DNA of 64,000 bases from Rikenellaceae bacterium (GTDB taxonomy: Bacteria > Bacteroidota > Bacteroidia > Bacteroidales > Rikenellaceae). The notes under the pieces are model-generated. The model was not told where the DNA came from. It ran no database searches and saw only the letters and a program-made list of their open reading frames with translations. The stretch spans positions 62,001 through 126,000 of the forward strand of contig SUZC01000005.1 in NCBI GenBank assembly GCA_015060165.1, written 5' to 3'. Below are positions 9,132 to 17,955 of this stretch, in pieces (positions within the stretch are counted from its first letter, which is position 1; each line of letters opens with the position of its first letter). A program made the translations under genes and the position numbers.

Positions 9132-9902
9132 CTATATGCAAGTGTATCCTCCGTCGACAGCGATATTCTGACCGTTGACATAGGTGCTGGCAGGCGATGC
9201 GAGGAATAGTGCGCAGGTGTCTAACTCGCCTGAACGGCCATATCGCTCAAGCGGGATACTACGCTTGGCTATAGCCTGGAAGTAGTCACTATCGAGTGTC
9301 GCGGTAGTAAGATCAGTGTAGAAATATCCTGGGCAAATACTATTGACCGTGATACCATACTTTCCCCACTCGGCCGCCAATGCGCGTGTGAGGTTTACCA
9401 CACCACCCTTAGCAGCGTGGTAGGGCGAGCTGCCTGCAATCATATTGCCCACCAGGCCATACATCGAAGCGATGTTGATTACGCGGCCATACTTTGCCTT
9501 AATCATCTCCTTGCCAAACTCGCGAGCACATACAAATGTGCCGAAAAGGTCGATATTCAATTCGTGCTTGAACTGCTCGTCGGTAATCTCCTCGGCTGGG
9601 GCTACTGCTCCCGTGCCAGCATTGTTCATCAATATATCTACGCGGCCAAATTTGCTGATTGTAACCTCTACTGCGGCTTTAACCTGCTCGGTGTCAGTGA
9701 TGTCGCAAGCAAATGGAAGCACCTCAACTCCAAACTCCTCATTTATGGCTTTTGCATTCTCCTCCAATAGATTCATTCTTCTGGCAAGAAGTACCAAGTT
9801 GGCACCTTGACTTGCAAATGCTTTGGCCATTTGAAGACCCAAACCTGTGGATGCGCCTGTTACAACGGCAACCTGTCCTGTGAGATCGAAATAGTTTTTC
9901 AT
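9132..9902 (-). CDS. SDR oxidoreductase, gluconate 5-dehydrogenase/KduD-like
   Basis: 256 aa classical SDR. Features: TGASTGLG at 15-22, NNAG at 93-96, Ser146 and Y161-K165 for catalysis, and the C-terminal VDGGYTCI block. The overall pattern (FDLTGQVAVVTGAS start) is that of the 2-dehydro-3-deoxygluconate or gluconate 5-dehydrogenase subgroup, but generic glucose or ketoacyl dehydrogenases look alike, so the substrate is not certain. It is monocistronic with its own terminator. The uronate genes 11-13 kb away make a sugar-acid substrate plausible. Confidence 0.75.
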   Translation of the reverse strand: MKNYFDLTGQVAVVTGASTGLGLQMAKAFASQGANLVLLARRMNLLEENAKAINEEFGVEVLPFACDITDTEQVKAAVEVTISKFGRVDILMNNAGTGAVAPAEEITDEQFKHELNIDLFGTFVCAREFGKEMIKAKYGRVINIASMYGLVGNMIAGSSPYHAAKGGVVNLTRALAAEWGKYGITVNSICPGYFYTDLTTATLDSDYFQAIAKRSIPLERYGRSGELDTCALFLASPASTYVNGQNIAVDGGYTCI

Positions 9903-10038
9903 AGTGTATGTCTGTTTTATGTTTTTGCAAATTTATTTATTAATATCGGATTCTGGTCGAGCAAACCATTCTAATATCTGATGGTATTATAGCTTGAACT
10001 TATTATTGAGAGTTCCTCAGCCATTGTCCCCGAATTGA

Positions 10039-10539
10039 TTATTCTGTGAACGACTGCTTGTATTTCGGGTAAAGTACTTTCCATATAATTAGGATATTCA
10101 CCACTCCGATTATGGCAGCAATTATTACTACCGAAGTCTCAGGAATAAGGCGTACGATTCCGTTCATGTCGCCTCCACCTACAAAGCGATAAAATACGCT
10201 CAGATATATCGGGTCGAGTATCAGCAAAATGATCGACATATACCAGGCACAAGCCTTAACAATCTTGGATTTTATGTGGCAAATAGGTCCTGCCATAATC
10301 GCCAGCAACCAACCCGCAAAGAGCGTGGCAATGGCTCCCGCAATACAGAATATTCCCATTTGCGTGTTGGTCATCATGTGGGCGTGAACGTCGATCTGTG
10401 CACCGACAATTCCCATAAGGTTAATACGCTTGAAAACCCCTTGCCATAGCGCTACGGCCAGATGGGCACCTTCGTGAACGATGTAATATGATAGCACTGC
10501 AACAGCAATGCCAATGTATTGGCGAAATTTCTTATTCAT
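10039..10539 (-). CDS. Small membrane protein with HExxH motif
   Basis: 166 aa, four to five predicted transmembrane segments. The first contains HEGAH (residues 22-26) in the setting YYIVHEGAHLA, the zinc-binding pattern of membrane-embedded M50-type metalloproteases. A possible third ligand is D109 in the LDP of a later membrane segment, where site-2 proteases have LDG. It is shorter than typical M50 proteases and has no PDZ domain. It starts seven bases past the stop of the GNAT gene upstream, so the two are likely one operon. Protease activity is inferred from the motif only. Confidence 0.65.
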   Translation of the reverse strand: MNKKFRQYIGIAVAVLSYYIVHEGAHLAVALWQGVFKRINLMGIVGAQIDVHAHMMTNTQMGIFCIAGAIATLFAGWLLAIMAGPICHIKSKIVKACAWYMSIILLILDPIYLSVFYRFVGGGDMNGIVRLIPETSVVIIAAIIGVVNILIIWKVLYPKYKQSFTE

Positions 10540-10546
10540 ACTATTT

Positions 10547-11122
10547 TTATTTTATTGGGTTTGTGTTAAATATTAAATGCCACATCTGATGTCCGAAGAA
10601 TTCGCGCTTGTCGATGCGTTGAAATCCAATAGATGCGTATAGGGCCTCGGCATGGGGGTTGTCGTTGTCGACAATCAGCCCTACCCGCCGATGTCCTTCC
10701 GAGCGGGCTTTGTCGGTTAATGCGACTATTAATGCTCGGCCGATACCTATTCCTCGGAATTCGGGGAGTACGCCTACTGAGTCGAGGTAAAACTCGCCAG
10801 CCTCGGTTTCGTCAGCTACGGATGGGGTGATACCGCACGATGATTTGATTATCGAGAATGTACCTTCGCGCAATTCTGCTAATTGTGCTCCGTCGTATCC
10901 GACTATTGCCCCCGCGAGTTGTCCGCCAACCTCGGCAACGAGTGCGTTCTGCCAGCTGTATTGAGTATTCTCAGCCTTTGCAATTGCAGTTAGGGTAGCG
11001 AGATAATCATCTCCACAATATCTCTTGAGTGCCTGCTCGTCACCAATCGCCATAGCAACAATTGAGGCTATTATCGTGGCGTCGTTTGCAGTAGCTGGGC
11101 GTATGTCGAAAACTTGCTTCAT
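10547..11122 (-). CDS. GNAT-family N-acetyltransferase
   Basis: 191 aa. The acetyl-CoA binding region is visible as VLPEFRGIGIGRALI (the R/Q-x-x-G-x-G/A pattern) at about residues 117-131, followed by LIVDNDNPHAEALYASIGF, the usual last strand-helix of the fold. The acceptor cannot be read from the sequence. It is the first gene of a two-gene minus-strand unit with the HExxH membrane protein. Confidence 0.85.
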   Translation of the reverse strand: MKQVFDIRPATANDATIIASIVAMAIGDEQALKRYCGDDYLATLTAIAKAENTQYSWQNALVAEVGGQLAGAIVGYDGAQLAELREGTFSIIKSSCGITPSVADETEAGEFYLDSVGVLPEFRGIGIGRALIVALTDKARSEGHRRVGLIVDNDNPHAEALYASIGFQRIDKREFFGHQMWHLIFNTNPIK

Positions 11123-11238
11123 GTTTTATCTCTTATCACAAGCGTGTAATTCCACTACAAAATTAATAACTTTTGAGAGAAGTTGTTCGCGAGATATTAT
11201 TTATAATTTATTTGATAACGAGTGGCATGGCGAGTATG

Positions 11239-11269
11239 TTGTGATTTTCTGAAAATATTTATAACTTTA
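11239..11269 (+). promoter_or_regulatory. Predicted promoter of ribulokinase gene
   Basis: TTG (11239-11241), a 20-base spacer and TAACTTTA (11262-11269) fit the Bacteroidetes sigma-ABfr pattern with one mismatch. The ATG follows 20 bases later. Confidence 0.55.
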
Positions 11270-11289
11270 CAATGGAAAAATCTTGAGCT

Positions 11290-12909
11290 ATGAGTGAACG
11301 CAAATATGTTATAGGAATCGATTTTGGCACCGACTCGGTGAGAGCATTGATTGTCGCTACCGATAATGGTGAGGAGATGGCTTCGGCTGTGTCGCCTTAT
11401 AGAAGGTGGGCCGAGGGTTTGTATTGCAATCCTCGCAAGAATCAATATAGGCAACATCCGCAGGATTATATAGACTCAATCACCGAAGCTGTGCGTGATG
11501 CATTGGCAAAGTGTAATGGCGAAGTTGTAGATGCTATTGTAGGTCTGTCATTCGATTGTACAGCATCTACGCCGGTGCTGACAGATTCTAATGGAACTCC
11601 ACTGGCATTGCTCGACCAATATTCTGAGAATCCAGATGCAATGTTTATTTTGTGGAAGGATCATACAGCAGTCGAGGAGTCCGATAAGATTAATGAAGTC
11701 GCAAAGAGTTGGCATGCCGATTATATTAAATATGGTGGTGGCAACCACTCTTGCGAGTGGGTATGGGCCAAAATGCTACATTCGCTGCGAGTCTCTCCCG
11801 AATTGCGTGCAGATGCCTACTCTTGGATTGAGCATTGTGATTGGATTAGTGCATTGTTGTCGGGCGATACAACCCCCGAGAAGGTTGTTCGTAGCCGTTG
11901 TGCTGCGGGTCATAAAGCTATGTGGCACTCGGATTGGGGTGGAATGCCCGAACGCGAATTCTGGCTTGAGGTAGACCCTCTGCTCGATATTTTCGATGGC
12001 CATCTCTTCTCGAAGACCTATACCAGCGATATTAAGGCTGGCGAGTTGTGTCGCGAGTGGGCCGAGAGATTGGGTCTTCGTGAGGGTATTGCGGTTGGCG
12101 TTGGGGCAATTGACTGTCATGTCGGTGCCGTTGGCGCTGGTGTCCGCGACAATGTACTTGTAAAGGTTATGGGCACATCTACTTGCGATATTACTACTGC
12201 GGCATACGATGTAATAGGAGAGCATACCGTTCGTGGAATATGTGGCCAGGTTGATGGCTCTGTTTTGCCTGGTAGAATTGGCTTTGAGGCGGGACAAGCT
12301 GCCTTTGGTGATATTTATGCGTGGTTTAAGAGATTGCTCGGGTGGAGTCTGCGTAGTATTGCCAATATGCCCGAGTTGGAAGATAAGATTTTGGCGGAGT
12401 TGACTCATCAGGCAGAGCAATTGCCTCTTACGGCTGAGGATATGGTGGCTGTCGATTGGTTCAATGGCCGTCGCTCTCCAGATGATGATCCGCTTGCAAC
12501 GGGCTGCTTGACAAATCTTACTTTGGCAACATCTGCACCCGAAATTTTCAAGGCTTTGGTTGAGGCTACGGCATTTGGCTCACGAGCTATCAACGAACGT
12601 TTGACCGATGAAGGACTTCGTATCGATACAATTCTGGCTGTGGGGGGAATATCGAAAAAGTCACGTTTTGTAATGCAGACTATGGCCGATGTTATAGGAG
12701 TCCCTATACGTGTCGTTAGGAGTACCCAAGCTTGCGCCTTAGGTTCTGCTATGAATGCTGCGGTTGTGGCAGGAGTTCATCCCACTGTTGAGGCTGCGCA
12801 AGATGCCATGTCGTCGGGATTCGATGGCGAGTATGTCCCCAATATGGAGCGTCATCAGATTTACAACGTACTATATAAACGCTATCTTGCCATAGCCTAT
12901 GGCAAGTAG
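11290..12909 (+). CDS. araB: L-ribulokinase
   Basis: 539 aa FGGY-family kinase. The N-terminal phosphate-binding IGIDFGTDSVRALI starts at residue 9; the second domain has MGTSTCDI and, near the C-terminus, AVGGISKKS, the ATP-binding adenosine motif. The GTDSVRA variant and the length match ribulokinases rather than xylulokinases or glycerol kinases. It phosphorylates L-ribulose to ribulose-5-phosphate in arabinose use. It is transcribed alone, with a shared terminator against the rhamnosidase gene. araA and araD are not in the window. Confidence 0.88.
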   Translation: MSERKYVIGIDFGTDSVRALIVATDNGEEMASAVSPYRRWAEGLYCNPRKNQYRQHPQDYIDSITEAVRDALAKCNGEVVDAIVGLSFDCTASTPVLTDSNGTPLALLDQYSENPDAMFILWKDHTAVEESDKINEVAKSWHADYIKYGGGNHSCEWVWAKMLHSLRVSPELRADAYSWIEHCDWISALLSGDTTPEKVVRSRCAAGHKAMWHSDWGGMPEREFWLEVDPLLDIFDGHLFSKTYTSDIKAGELCREWAERLGLREGIAVGVGAIDCHVGAVGAGVRDNVLVKVMGTSTCDITTAAYDVIGEHTVRGICGQVDGSVLPGRIGFEAGQAAFGDIYAWFKRLLGWSLRSIANMPELEDKILAELTHQAEQLPLTAEDMVAVDWFNGRRSPDDDPLATGCLTNLTLATSAPEIFKALVEATAFGSRAINERLTDEGLRIDTILAVGGISKKSRFVMQTMADVIGVPIRVVRSTQACALGSAMNAAVVAGVHPTVEAAQDAMSSGFDGEYVPNMERHQIYNVLYKRYLAIAYGK

Positions 12910-12933
12910 TCAAGACGGTAATGTATAAAGTAA

Positions 12934-12966
12934 TAGTCCCGAGTATCAAAATGATGCTCGGGACTA
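12934..12966. terminator. Bidirectional terminator between araB and rhamnosidase
   Basis: Fourteen-base arms TAGTCCCGAGTATC / GATGCTCGGGACTA pair with one G-T. The hairpin sits between two convergent stops, so it can serve both. Confidence 0.85.
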
Positions 12967-12994
12967 ATTTTATGCTATATGTTTAGCCTGCGGA

Positions 12995-15565
12995 TTATTT
13001 CTCGATTTTGTGAGTTCCGCTTCCGTACTCCTTCGACTCAGTTTCGCCCGGAAGAGTAACTGTAGCCTTGGCTCCCTCAGGAATTGTAAACTCCCAAATC
13101 CACTTGTCGCCCTCATACTTCCAAGCACTCTTGATAAGGCCTGCTGCTGAGTTGTACTCGGCATTCACGTAGCCCAAACGCTTGTCTGGGATAGGACGCA
13201 TAATGATATGCTTGAATCCTGGTGTTGCTGGATCGGATGAGATACCTGCGGCTGTCTCCCAAATCCACTCGCATACACAACCATAAGCGTAGTGGTTGAA
13301 ACTATTCATACCGCGTGGACCCATACCCTTGTCGAGCATATAACTGTTCCAACGCTCCCAAATTGTGGTTGCACCATTGTCAACCGAATAGAGCCAGCTG
13401 GGGTTCTTACGCTGGAAAAGAAGCTCGTAAGCAATATCAACCATTCCATTGTCGGTGAGTGTTGACATCAAAATTGAAGTACCCAAGAAACCTGTCTGCA
13501 AGCAGTTGCCGTGGTCGGCAAAGTTCTGGCGCAGACGCTCAATCATTTTGGCTTTAGCCTCGCCCTCAACGATACCATTCTTCAGTGCAAAGAGAGCTGG
13601 AGTCTGCATAGTGTTCAAAATAGCGGTCTTGAATGTGCCGTCGGCATTGAAGAACTGCTCCTTGATGTAGGCCTTAGCCTCCTTCACCATCTTCACATAA
13701 GGCGCAGCATCGCGGCCTGTGGCAACAGCCATATCGCGCATCATCGAGGCGTCGATAGCCCAATACGAAGCACTCAGATAGTTCCAGTAGTCATAGGTCT
13801 CGGGCAGAGGGCCATTCTTACCAAATGCACCGCCACCACAGCTCTCCAGCGGCTCATAACTGAGCCAGTCGGCCCACTGGTAGTTACCATTCTCTGAGGT
13901 GAGTGACTGGTGGTTATACTTTGTCTCGTAGATATGGTTCATAAAGAGATTCATCGACTCCCAGTTCTCATCGACAATCTGCTTGTCGCCAAACTGCTTC
14001 CAGATGGTCCAAGGTACGATTATACCAGCATCTGCCCAACCAAGACGCATCTTCTCATTACCATACTGAGCATAGGGAGCCACGCCTGGGAAACCGCCCA
14101 ACTCACCCTGGCTGTCGCGCATATCACGCATCCACTTGTGGAAGAATGAGAGTGTGTTGGCAAAGAAACTACCTGTCTCGGTAAATACCTGAGTGTCGGC
14201 AGTCCAACCCAAACGCTCATTACGCTGTGGACAATCTGTCGGAACAGAGAGGTAATTTGAGAGCTGGCCCCAGTATGTGTTTGCTATAAGCTTGTTTACC
14301 GACTCATCACCAGTAGTGATTTTGCCAATCTCCAAATCCTGTGCAATAGATGTTACGGGGATAGTCGTTACGGCCTTAATGCTAACCTCGGCATCGGCGG
14401 TAACCGAGATGTAACGGTAGCCATAGAATGTATGGCAGGGGTGATATGTTACATAATCCTTGCTGTCGGCAAATGTGTAGTCCAAACGGATACCAGTGTT
14501 GGGGATACGTAGATTCTCGCGGTGTACACTACCCTCAGGACCGTCCATGCCGCGTTTCTTTGCACCGTTACCATCGTTGAGAAGCTCTCCTGGCAAGCAA
14601 CGAAGCTTAGTGCCAGCTGCGGCCTTGAATACAAATTCGGGAACTCCTGCGCAGTTCTGGCCGAAGTCCACAACCAAAGTTTCGCCTGGCTTCAATGTGA
14701 TAGTTGAGCCTGTGGCATACTCCTGTGCGATTACCACTTTGCCGTGCTCCTCGTCACTCTTGTTTTCAACATCCTTCCAAGTGTATTGACGAATGGGCGA
14801 TAGGGTAATATCGCGGCGGAGATATATCTCAGCACCAGCCGATGGAAGAATCTCACCTTTGAACTCGGTGTTCTCCTCCGGAGTTGAGAGTTTGTCGACT
14901 GTAAGATAACCCATAGGCTCGCGAGCATCGTACTCCTCGCCATCGAAGATTGCAGCGTGTTTTACAGGACCGGCAATTCCAGCCTTCCAATTCTCAAGGT
15001 CGGTACCATAGAGCTTTGTGCTGCCATCAGCAAAGGTGAGCTCCAAAACGGCACGGAACGCACATTTCTTACCAATAGGGCCATTGCCACCGCCAGGGGT
15101 TACAATCTTGTCGGCCCACCAGCCTGGAGTGACTTGAGCCGAAAGAGTATTCTCGGCATTTGCGCCACTCTTGAAGGCGTCTGTGATGTCGTATGTGAAC
15201 GAACGACGGGTCTTCAATACGTGGGTAAATCCAGGCTTGAGGAACTCCTCGCCAATAGGTTTGCCATTGATGTAAACCTCGAAGACTCCCAAACTTGTAG
15301 CCATCAATTTGGCTGAGGTAACCTTTTTCTCATTCTTAATTGTCGATACAAACCAACTTGCTCCGTCGGCAGCACGGCCGTCGTTGTAGTCGGTAATGAC
15401 AATAGCATCCTTTGCGGAAATCCACTTCGAGACATCCCAAGCGGCGTTGTCGAGAGCCTCGATTCTTGTTCCAACTTGCGCACTTTGATTGGTCGAGCAG
15501 CTAATCATAATTGATGCTGCAATAGCCATTGCAAGATTTGTTAATAGGTGTAGTTTCTTCTTCAT
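12995..15565 (-). CDS. Secreted alpha-L-rhamnosidase, GH78
   Basis: 856 aa. A lipoprotein signal ends in MISC (Cys23). N-terminal beta-sandwich domains with IYLRRDI lead to the (alpha/alpha)6 catalytic barrel. The GH78 signature DCPQRNERLGWTAD is present; E450 in NER is the likely general acid. A C-terminal beta-sandwich follows (FTIPEGAKATVTLPGETE). It should remove terminal L-rhamnose from plant glycans or rhamnogalacturonan at the outer membrane or in the periplasm. It is divergent from the esterase operon, and both strands carry promoter-like boxes in the shared 222-base gap. Confidence 0.9.
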   Translation of the reverse strand: MKKKLHLLTNLAMAIAASIMISCSTNQSAQVGTRIEALDNAAWDVSKWISAKDAIVITDYNDGRAADGASWFVSTIKNEKKVTSAKLMATSLGVFEVYINGKPIGEEFLKPGFTHVLKTRRSFTYDITDAFKSGANAENTLSAQVTPGWWADKIVTPGGGNGPIGKKCAFRAVLELTFADGSTKLYGTDLENWKAGIAGPVKHAAIFDGEEYDAREPMGYLTVDKLSTPEENTEFKGEILPSAGAEIYLRRDITLSPIRQYTWKDVENKSDEEHGKVVIAQEYATGSTITLKPGETLVVDFGQNCAGVPEFVFKAAAGTKLRCLPGELLNDGNGAKKRGMDGPEGSVHRENLRIPNTGIRLDYTFADSKDYVTYHPCHTFYGYRYISVTADAEVSIKAVTTIPVTSIAQDLEIGKITTGDESVNKLIANTYWGQLSNYLSVPTDCPQRNERLGWTADTQVFTETGSFFANTLSFFHKWMRDMRDSQGELGGFPGVAPYAQYGNEKMRLGWADAGIIVPWTIWKQFGDKQIVDENWESMNLFMNHIYETKYNHQSLTSENGNYQWADWLSYEPLESCGGGAFGKNGPLPETYDYWNYLSASYWAIDASMMRDMAVATGRDAAPYVKMVKEAKAYIKEQFFNADGTFKTAILNTMQTPALFALKNGIVEGEAKAKMIERLRQNFADHGNCLQTGFLGTSILMSTLTDNGMVDIAYELLFQRKNPSWLYSVDNGATTIWERWNSYMLDKGMGPRGMNSFNHYAYGCVCEWIWETAAGISSDPATPGFKHIIMRPIPDKRLGYVNAEYNSAAGLIKSAWKYEGDKWIWEFTIPEGAKATVTLPGETESKEYGSGTHKIEK

Positions 15566-15616
15566 ATAATTTGAATTAAAAATTTATCCTAATATTTTGA
15601 GCGCAAACTCACTCAA

Positions 15617-15648
15617 CAAATTTAACCATAACTCTGCGATTTAGCAAA
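15617..15648 (-). promoter_or_regulatory. Predicted promoter of rhamnosidase gene
   Basis: Read on the minus strand, TTTG (15648-15645), a 20-base spacer and TAAATTTG (15624-15617) are an exact fit to the Bacteroidetes -33/-7 consensus. The leader would be about 45 bases. Confidence 0.75.
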
Positions 15649-15742
15649 TGAATTACGTAAAAATGTAATGTGATATTTGGCACAAGCAATTAGTGTTTTG
15701 ATTTTATTTATTTCTCTTACTATGAAATTGAGTGAAAAATCT

Positions 15743-15750
15743 TAACTTTG
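15743..15750 (+). promoter_or_regulatory. -7 box of the esterase/uxa operon
   Basis: TAACTTTG matches the TAnnTTTG consensus 38 bases before the esterase start. No clear TTTG is found 19-21 bases upstream, so a regulator may help. Confidence 0.5.
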
Positions 15751-15787
15751 TAGATAGAAACTATAACCCAAAACCAAAGCGAAATAT

Positions 15788-17887
15788 ATGAAAAAGCTCA
15801 TCTTTTTAGTCGTTGGATTATTTCTTACTTTTGGGGTTGAAGCCCAGAAGATAAAGGTCGCTTGTGTGGGCAACAGCATAACCTATGGAGCCTATGTGGC
15901 AAACCGTGAGCAAAATAGTTTTCCTATGCAGCTGCAGGCGTGGCTGGGCGACGAGTATGAAGTTGTGAATTTTGGAGTTTCAGCCACAACGGCACTTTAC
16001 GAGGGGCTTTATCCATATGTAGAGACCGAGCGATATCGTCAATCGTTGGAGTATAACCCCGATGTGGTGATTATAAAGCTGGGAACTAACGATGCCAATC
16101 ATCGTAATGATAAATGGCGTGCCAACTTTGGCCAGGATTATCGAAAATTAGTGGATGTATATCGTAATTTGCCATCTCGCCCGCGTGTGATTTTGATGAC
16201 TCCGGTACGTTGCTTCCTACAATCGAATCAGGATCAGGTTATCTGTAAGGAGATAATTCCGGTAATCGAGCAGACTGCTTATGAGCGTAATCTCGATATA
16301 ATCAATCTGCACAATATTTTCGGCAACGAGTGGGTTCAGTATCTTATGACCGACCGTCTGCATCCCTCATCTATCGGGGCAGGTGATATCGCAGAGAAGA
16401 TTTTCAACTATTTTTCTGTCGAGCCATCTCAGTCGCCTAAGGTGGTGGAGCGTTTTGCGCTCAAACCGAAGCGTGAATTTAATTTCCATGGATATAAGGG
16501 CTATGAGTTTGATAACAATGGCGTACAGTATTATATAGTTGAGCCGCATCAGGTGGCCAAAGGCAATCCTTGGATCTGGCGTGCTCGTTTCTGGGGTCAC
16601 GAGCCTCAGACCGACATCGACTTGTTGGAGCGTGGTTTTCATCTTACCTATTGCGATGTGGGTAATTTGTATGGCTCACCAAAGGCCGTCGAACGTTGGG
16701 ATACCTTCTATAAGTTGGCAGTTAAGGCTGGCTTGAGTAAGAAAACGGTGCTTGAGGGTATGAGTCGTGGCGGATTGATAGTCTATAACTGGGCTGTGAA
16801 GAATCTTTCGAAAGTAGCTTGTATATATGCCGATGCCCCCGTTATGGATCTCGGAAGCTGGCCGATTGGCGAGGGTAAGTATCGTGGAGATGAGGGATGT
16901 ATTAATACGATGATCTCGGCTTATGGCTTTGCTAATCTGGCAGAGGCCAAAGCGTGGGATAAAAATCCTATCAACCATGCACGGAAATTTGCTAAATCCG
17001 ATGTGGCTTTGATCCACGTCGTAGGTGATGTCGATGAGATTGTTCCCGTCGATGAGAATACGACCATATTCGAGAAGGCCTTGGCGTCGTATGGCGGCAA
17101 AATCAAGGTTATTCACAAGCCTGGCGTGAATCATCATCCCCACTCGCTCAATAACCCCAAACCAATAGTTGATTTCATATTGGAGGCTACGGGGTATTCG
17201 GTCAATCGTTGTACCCACGCTGTTCCGGGTAATGAGTATCGTGCAGCTGCTGGCTGGAGCGAGGGCTCGGAGTGGCATAGCGTAGCGAAGGATATTGAGC
17301 GGACGTTGGAGGGTCGTAATCTTCGACTGTTGCTGCTGGGAAATTCAATCACACAGGGCTTTGGCGGTAATCGTCAAAGAGTGACATACAAGATTGGTAA
17401 GCAGGCGATGGATAATGCTCTTGGTAAAGATGTTTGGGAGAGTGCCGGAATATCGGGCGATAGAACGCAACATCTGCTGTGGCGAATCCGGAATGGTAAT
17501 TACAATCGCTGTAACCCGGAGAATGTGATAATCACTATCGGAGCAAATAATATTATCGCTGGTGACGACCCGCAGCAGATTGCCGAAGGTATTGTGGCTT
17601 GTGCTGAGGAGGCTCGCCGTCAGATGCCTTCGTCGCGGATTATTCTATTTGGAGTTCTGCCTGTCGGTCTGGAAGCTTCGTCTGCGACGCGTGTGGCGTG
17701 CGATAAGATCCATTCGATACTCGCCTCTGCGAAGATCAAGGGCGTGGAGTATGTGAATCCTACCAAATGGTTTATCCAACCTGATGGAACTCTTCGCAGG
17801 GAGCTGTATGCAGGCGATTTTCTCCATCTTACCCCTGAGGGCTATAAAGTATGGAGCGAAAAGATCGCAAATCTGATTTCAAAATAG
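15788..17887 (+). CDS. Secreted three-domain esterase: SGNH - alpha/beta hydrolase - SGNH
   Basis: 699 aa with a signal peptide (residues 1-20). Domain 1 (about 21-210) is an SGNH/GDSL esterase: GNSIT with Ser30, and DRLH with D189/H192. Domain 2 (about 225-475) is an alpha/beta hydrolase with nucleophile S326 in GMSRGG. Domain 3 (about 510-699) is a second SGNH domain: GNSIT with Ser520, and DFLH with D677/H680. Three complete-looking catalytic sites in one chain suggest removal of several ester types, probably acetyl and perhaps methyl groups, from one branched pectic glycan. It heads the + operon with the GH2 and uxa genes. The specificities are inferred from fold and context only. Confidence 0.8.
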   Translation: MKKLIFLVVGLFLTFGVEAQKIKVACVGNSITYGAYVANREQNSFPMQLQAWLGDEYEVVNFGVSATTALYEGLYPYVETERYRQSLEYNPDVVIIKLGTNDANHRNDKWRANFGQDYRKLVDVYRNLPSRPRVILMTPVRCFLQSNQDQVICKEIIPVIEQTAYERNLDIINLHNIFGNEWVQYLMTDRLHPSSIGAGDIAEKIFNYFSVEPSQSPKVVERFALKPKREFNFHGYKGYEFDNNGVQYYIVEPHQVAKGNPWIWRARFWGHEPQTDIDLLERGFHLTYCDVGNLYGSPKAVERWDTFYKLAVKAGLSKKTVLEGMSRGGLIVYNWAVKNLSKVACIYADAPVMDLGSWPIGEGKYRGDEGCINTMISAYGFANLAEAKAWDKNPINHARKFAKSDVALIHVVGDVDEIVPVDENTTIFEKALASYGGKIKVIHKPGVNHHPHSLNNPKPIVDFILEATGYSVNRCTHAVPGNEYRAAAGWSEGSEWHSVAKDIERTLEGRNLRLLLLGNSITQGFGGNRQRVTYKIGKQAMDNALGKDVWESAGISGDRTQHLLWRIRNGNYNRCNPENVIITIGANNIIAGDDPQQIAEGIVACAEEARRQMPSSRIILFGVLPVGLEASSATRVACDKIHSILASAKIKGVEYVNPTKWFIQPDGTLRRELYAGDFLHLTPEGYKVWSEKIANLISK

Positions 17888-17955
17888 ATATTTTTATTTG
17901 CGCAGAGCAGGCTGAAGAGCTAATAATTGTATTTGAGAATAAATATTATAAATAT

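Noticed and set aside
8797..9141. Upstream extension of the 97-aa gene
   Set aside because: Stop-free but AT-rich, crosses the SDR terminator and gives a non-protein-like sequence.
9417..9810. Two + frames inside the SDR gene
   Set aside because: Antisense shadows of a clear SDR; they have no features of their own.
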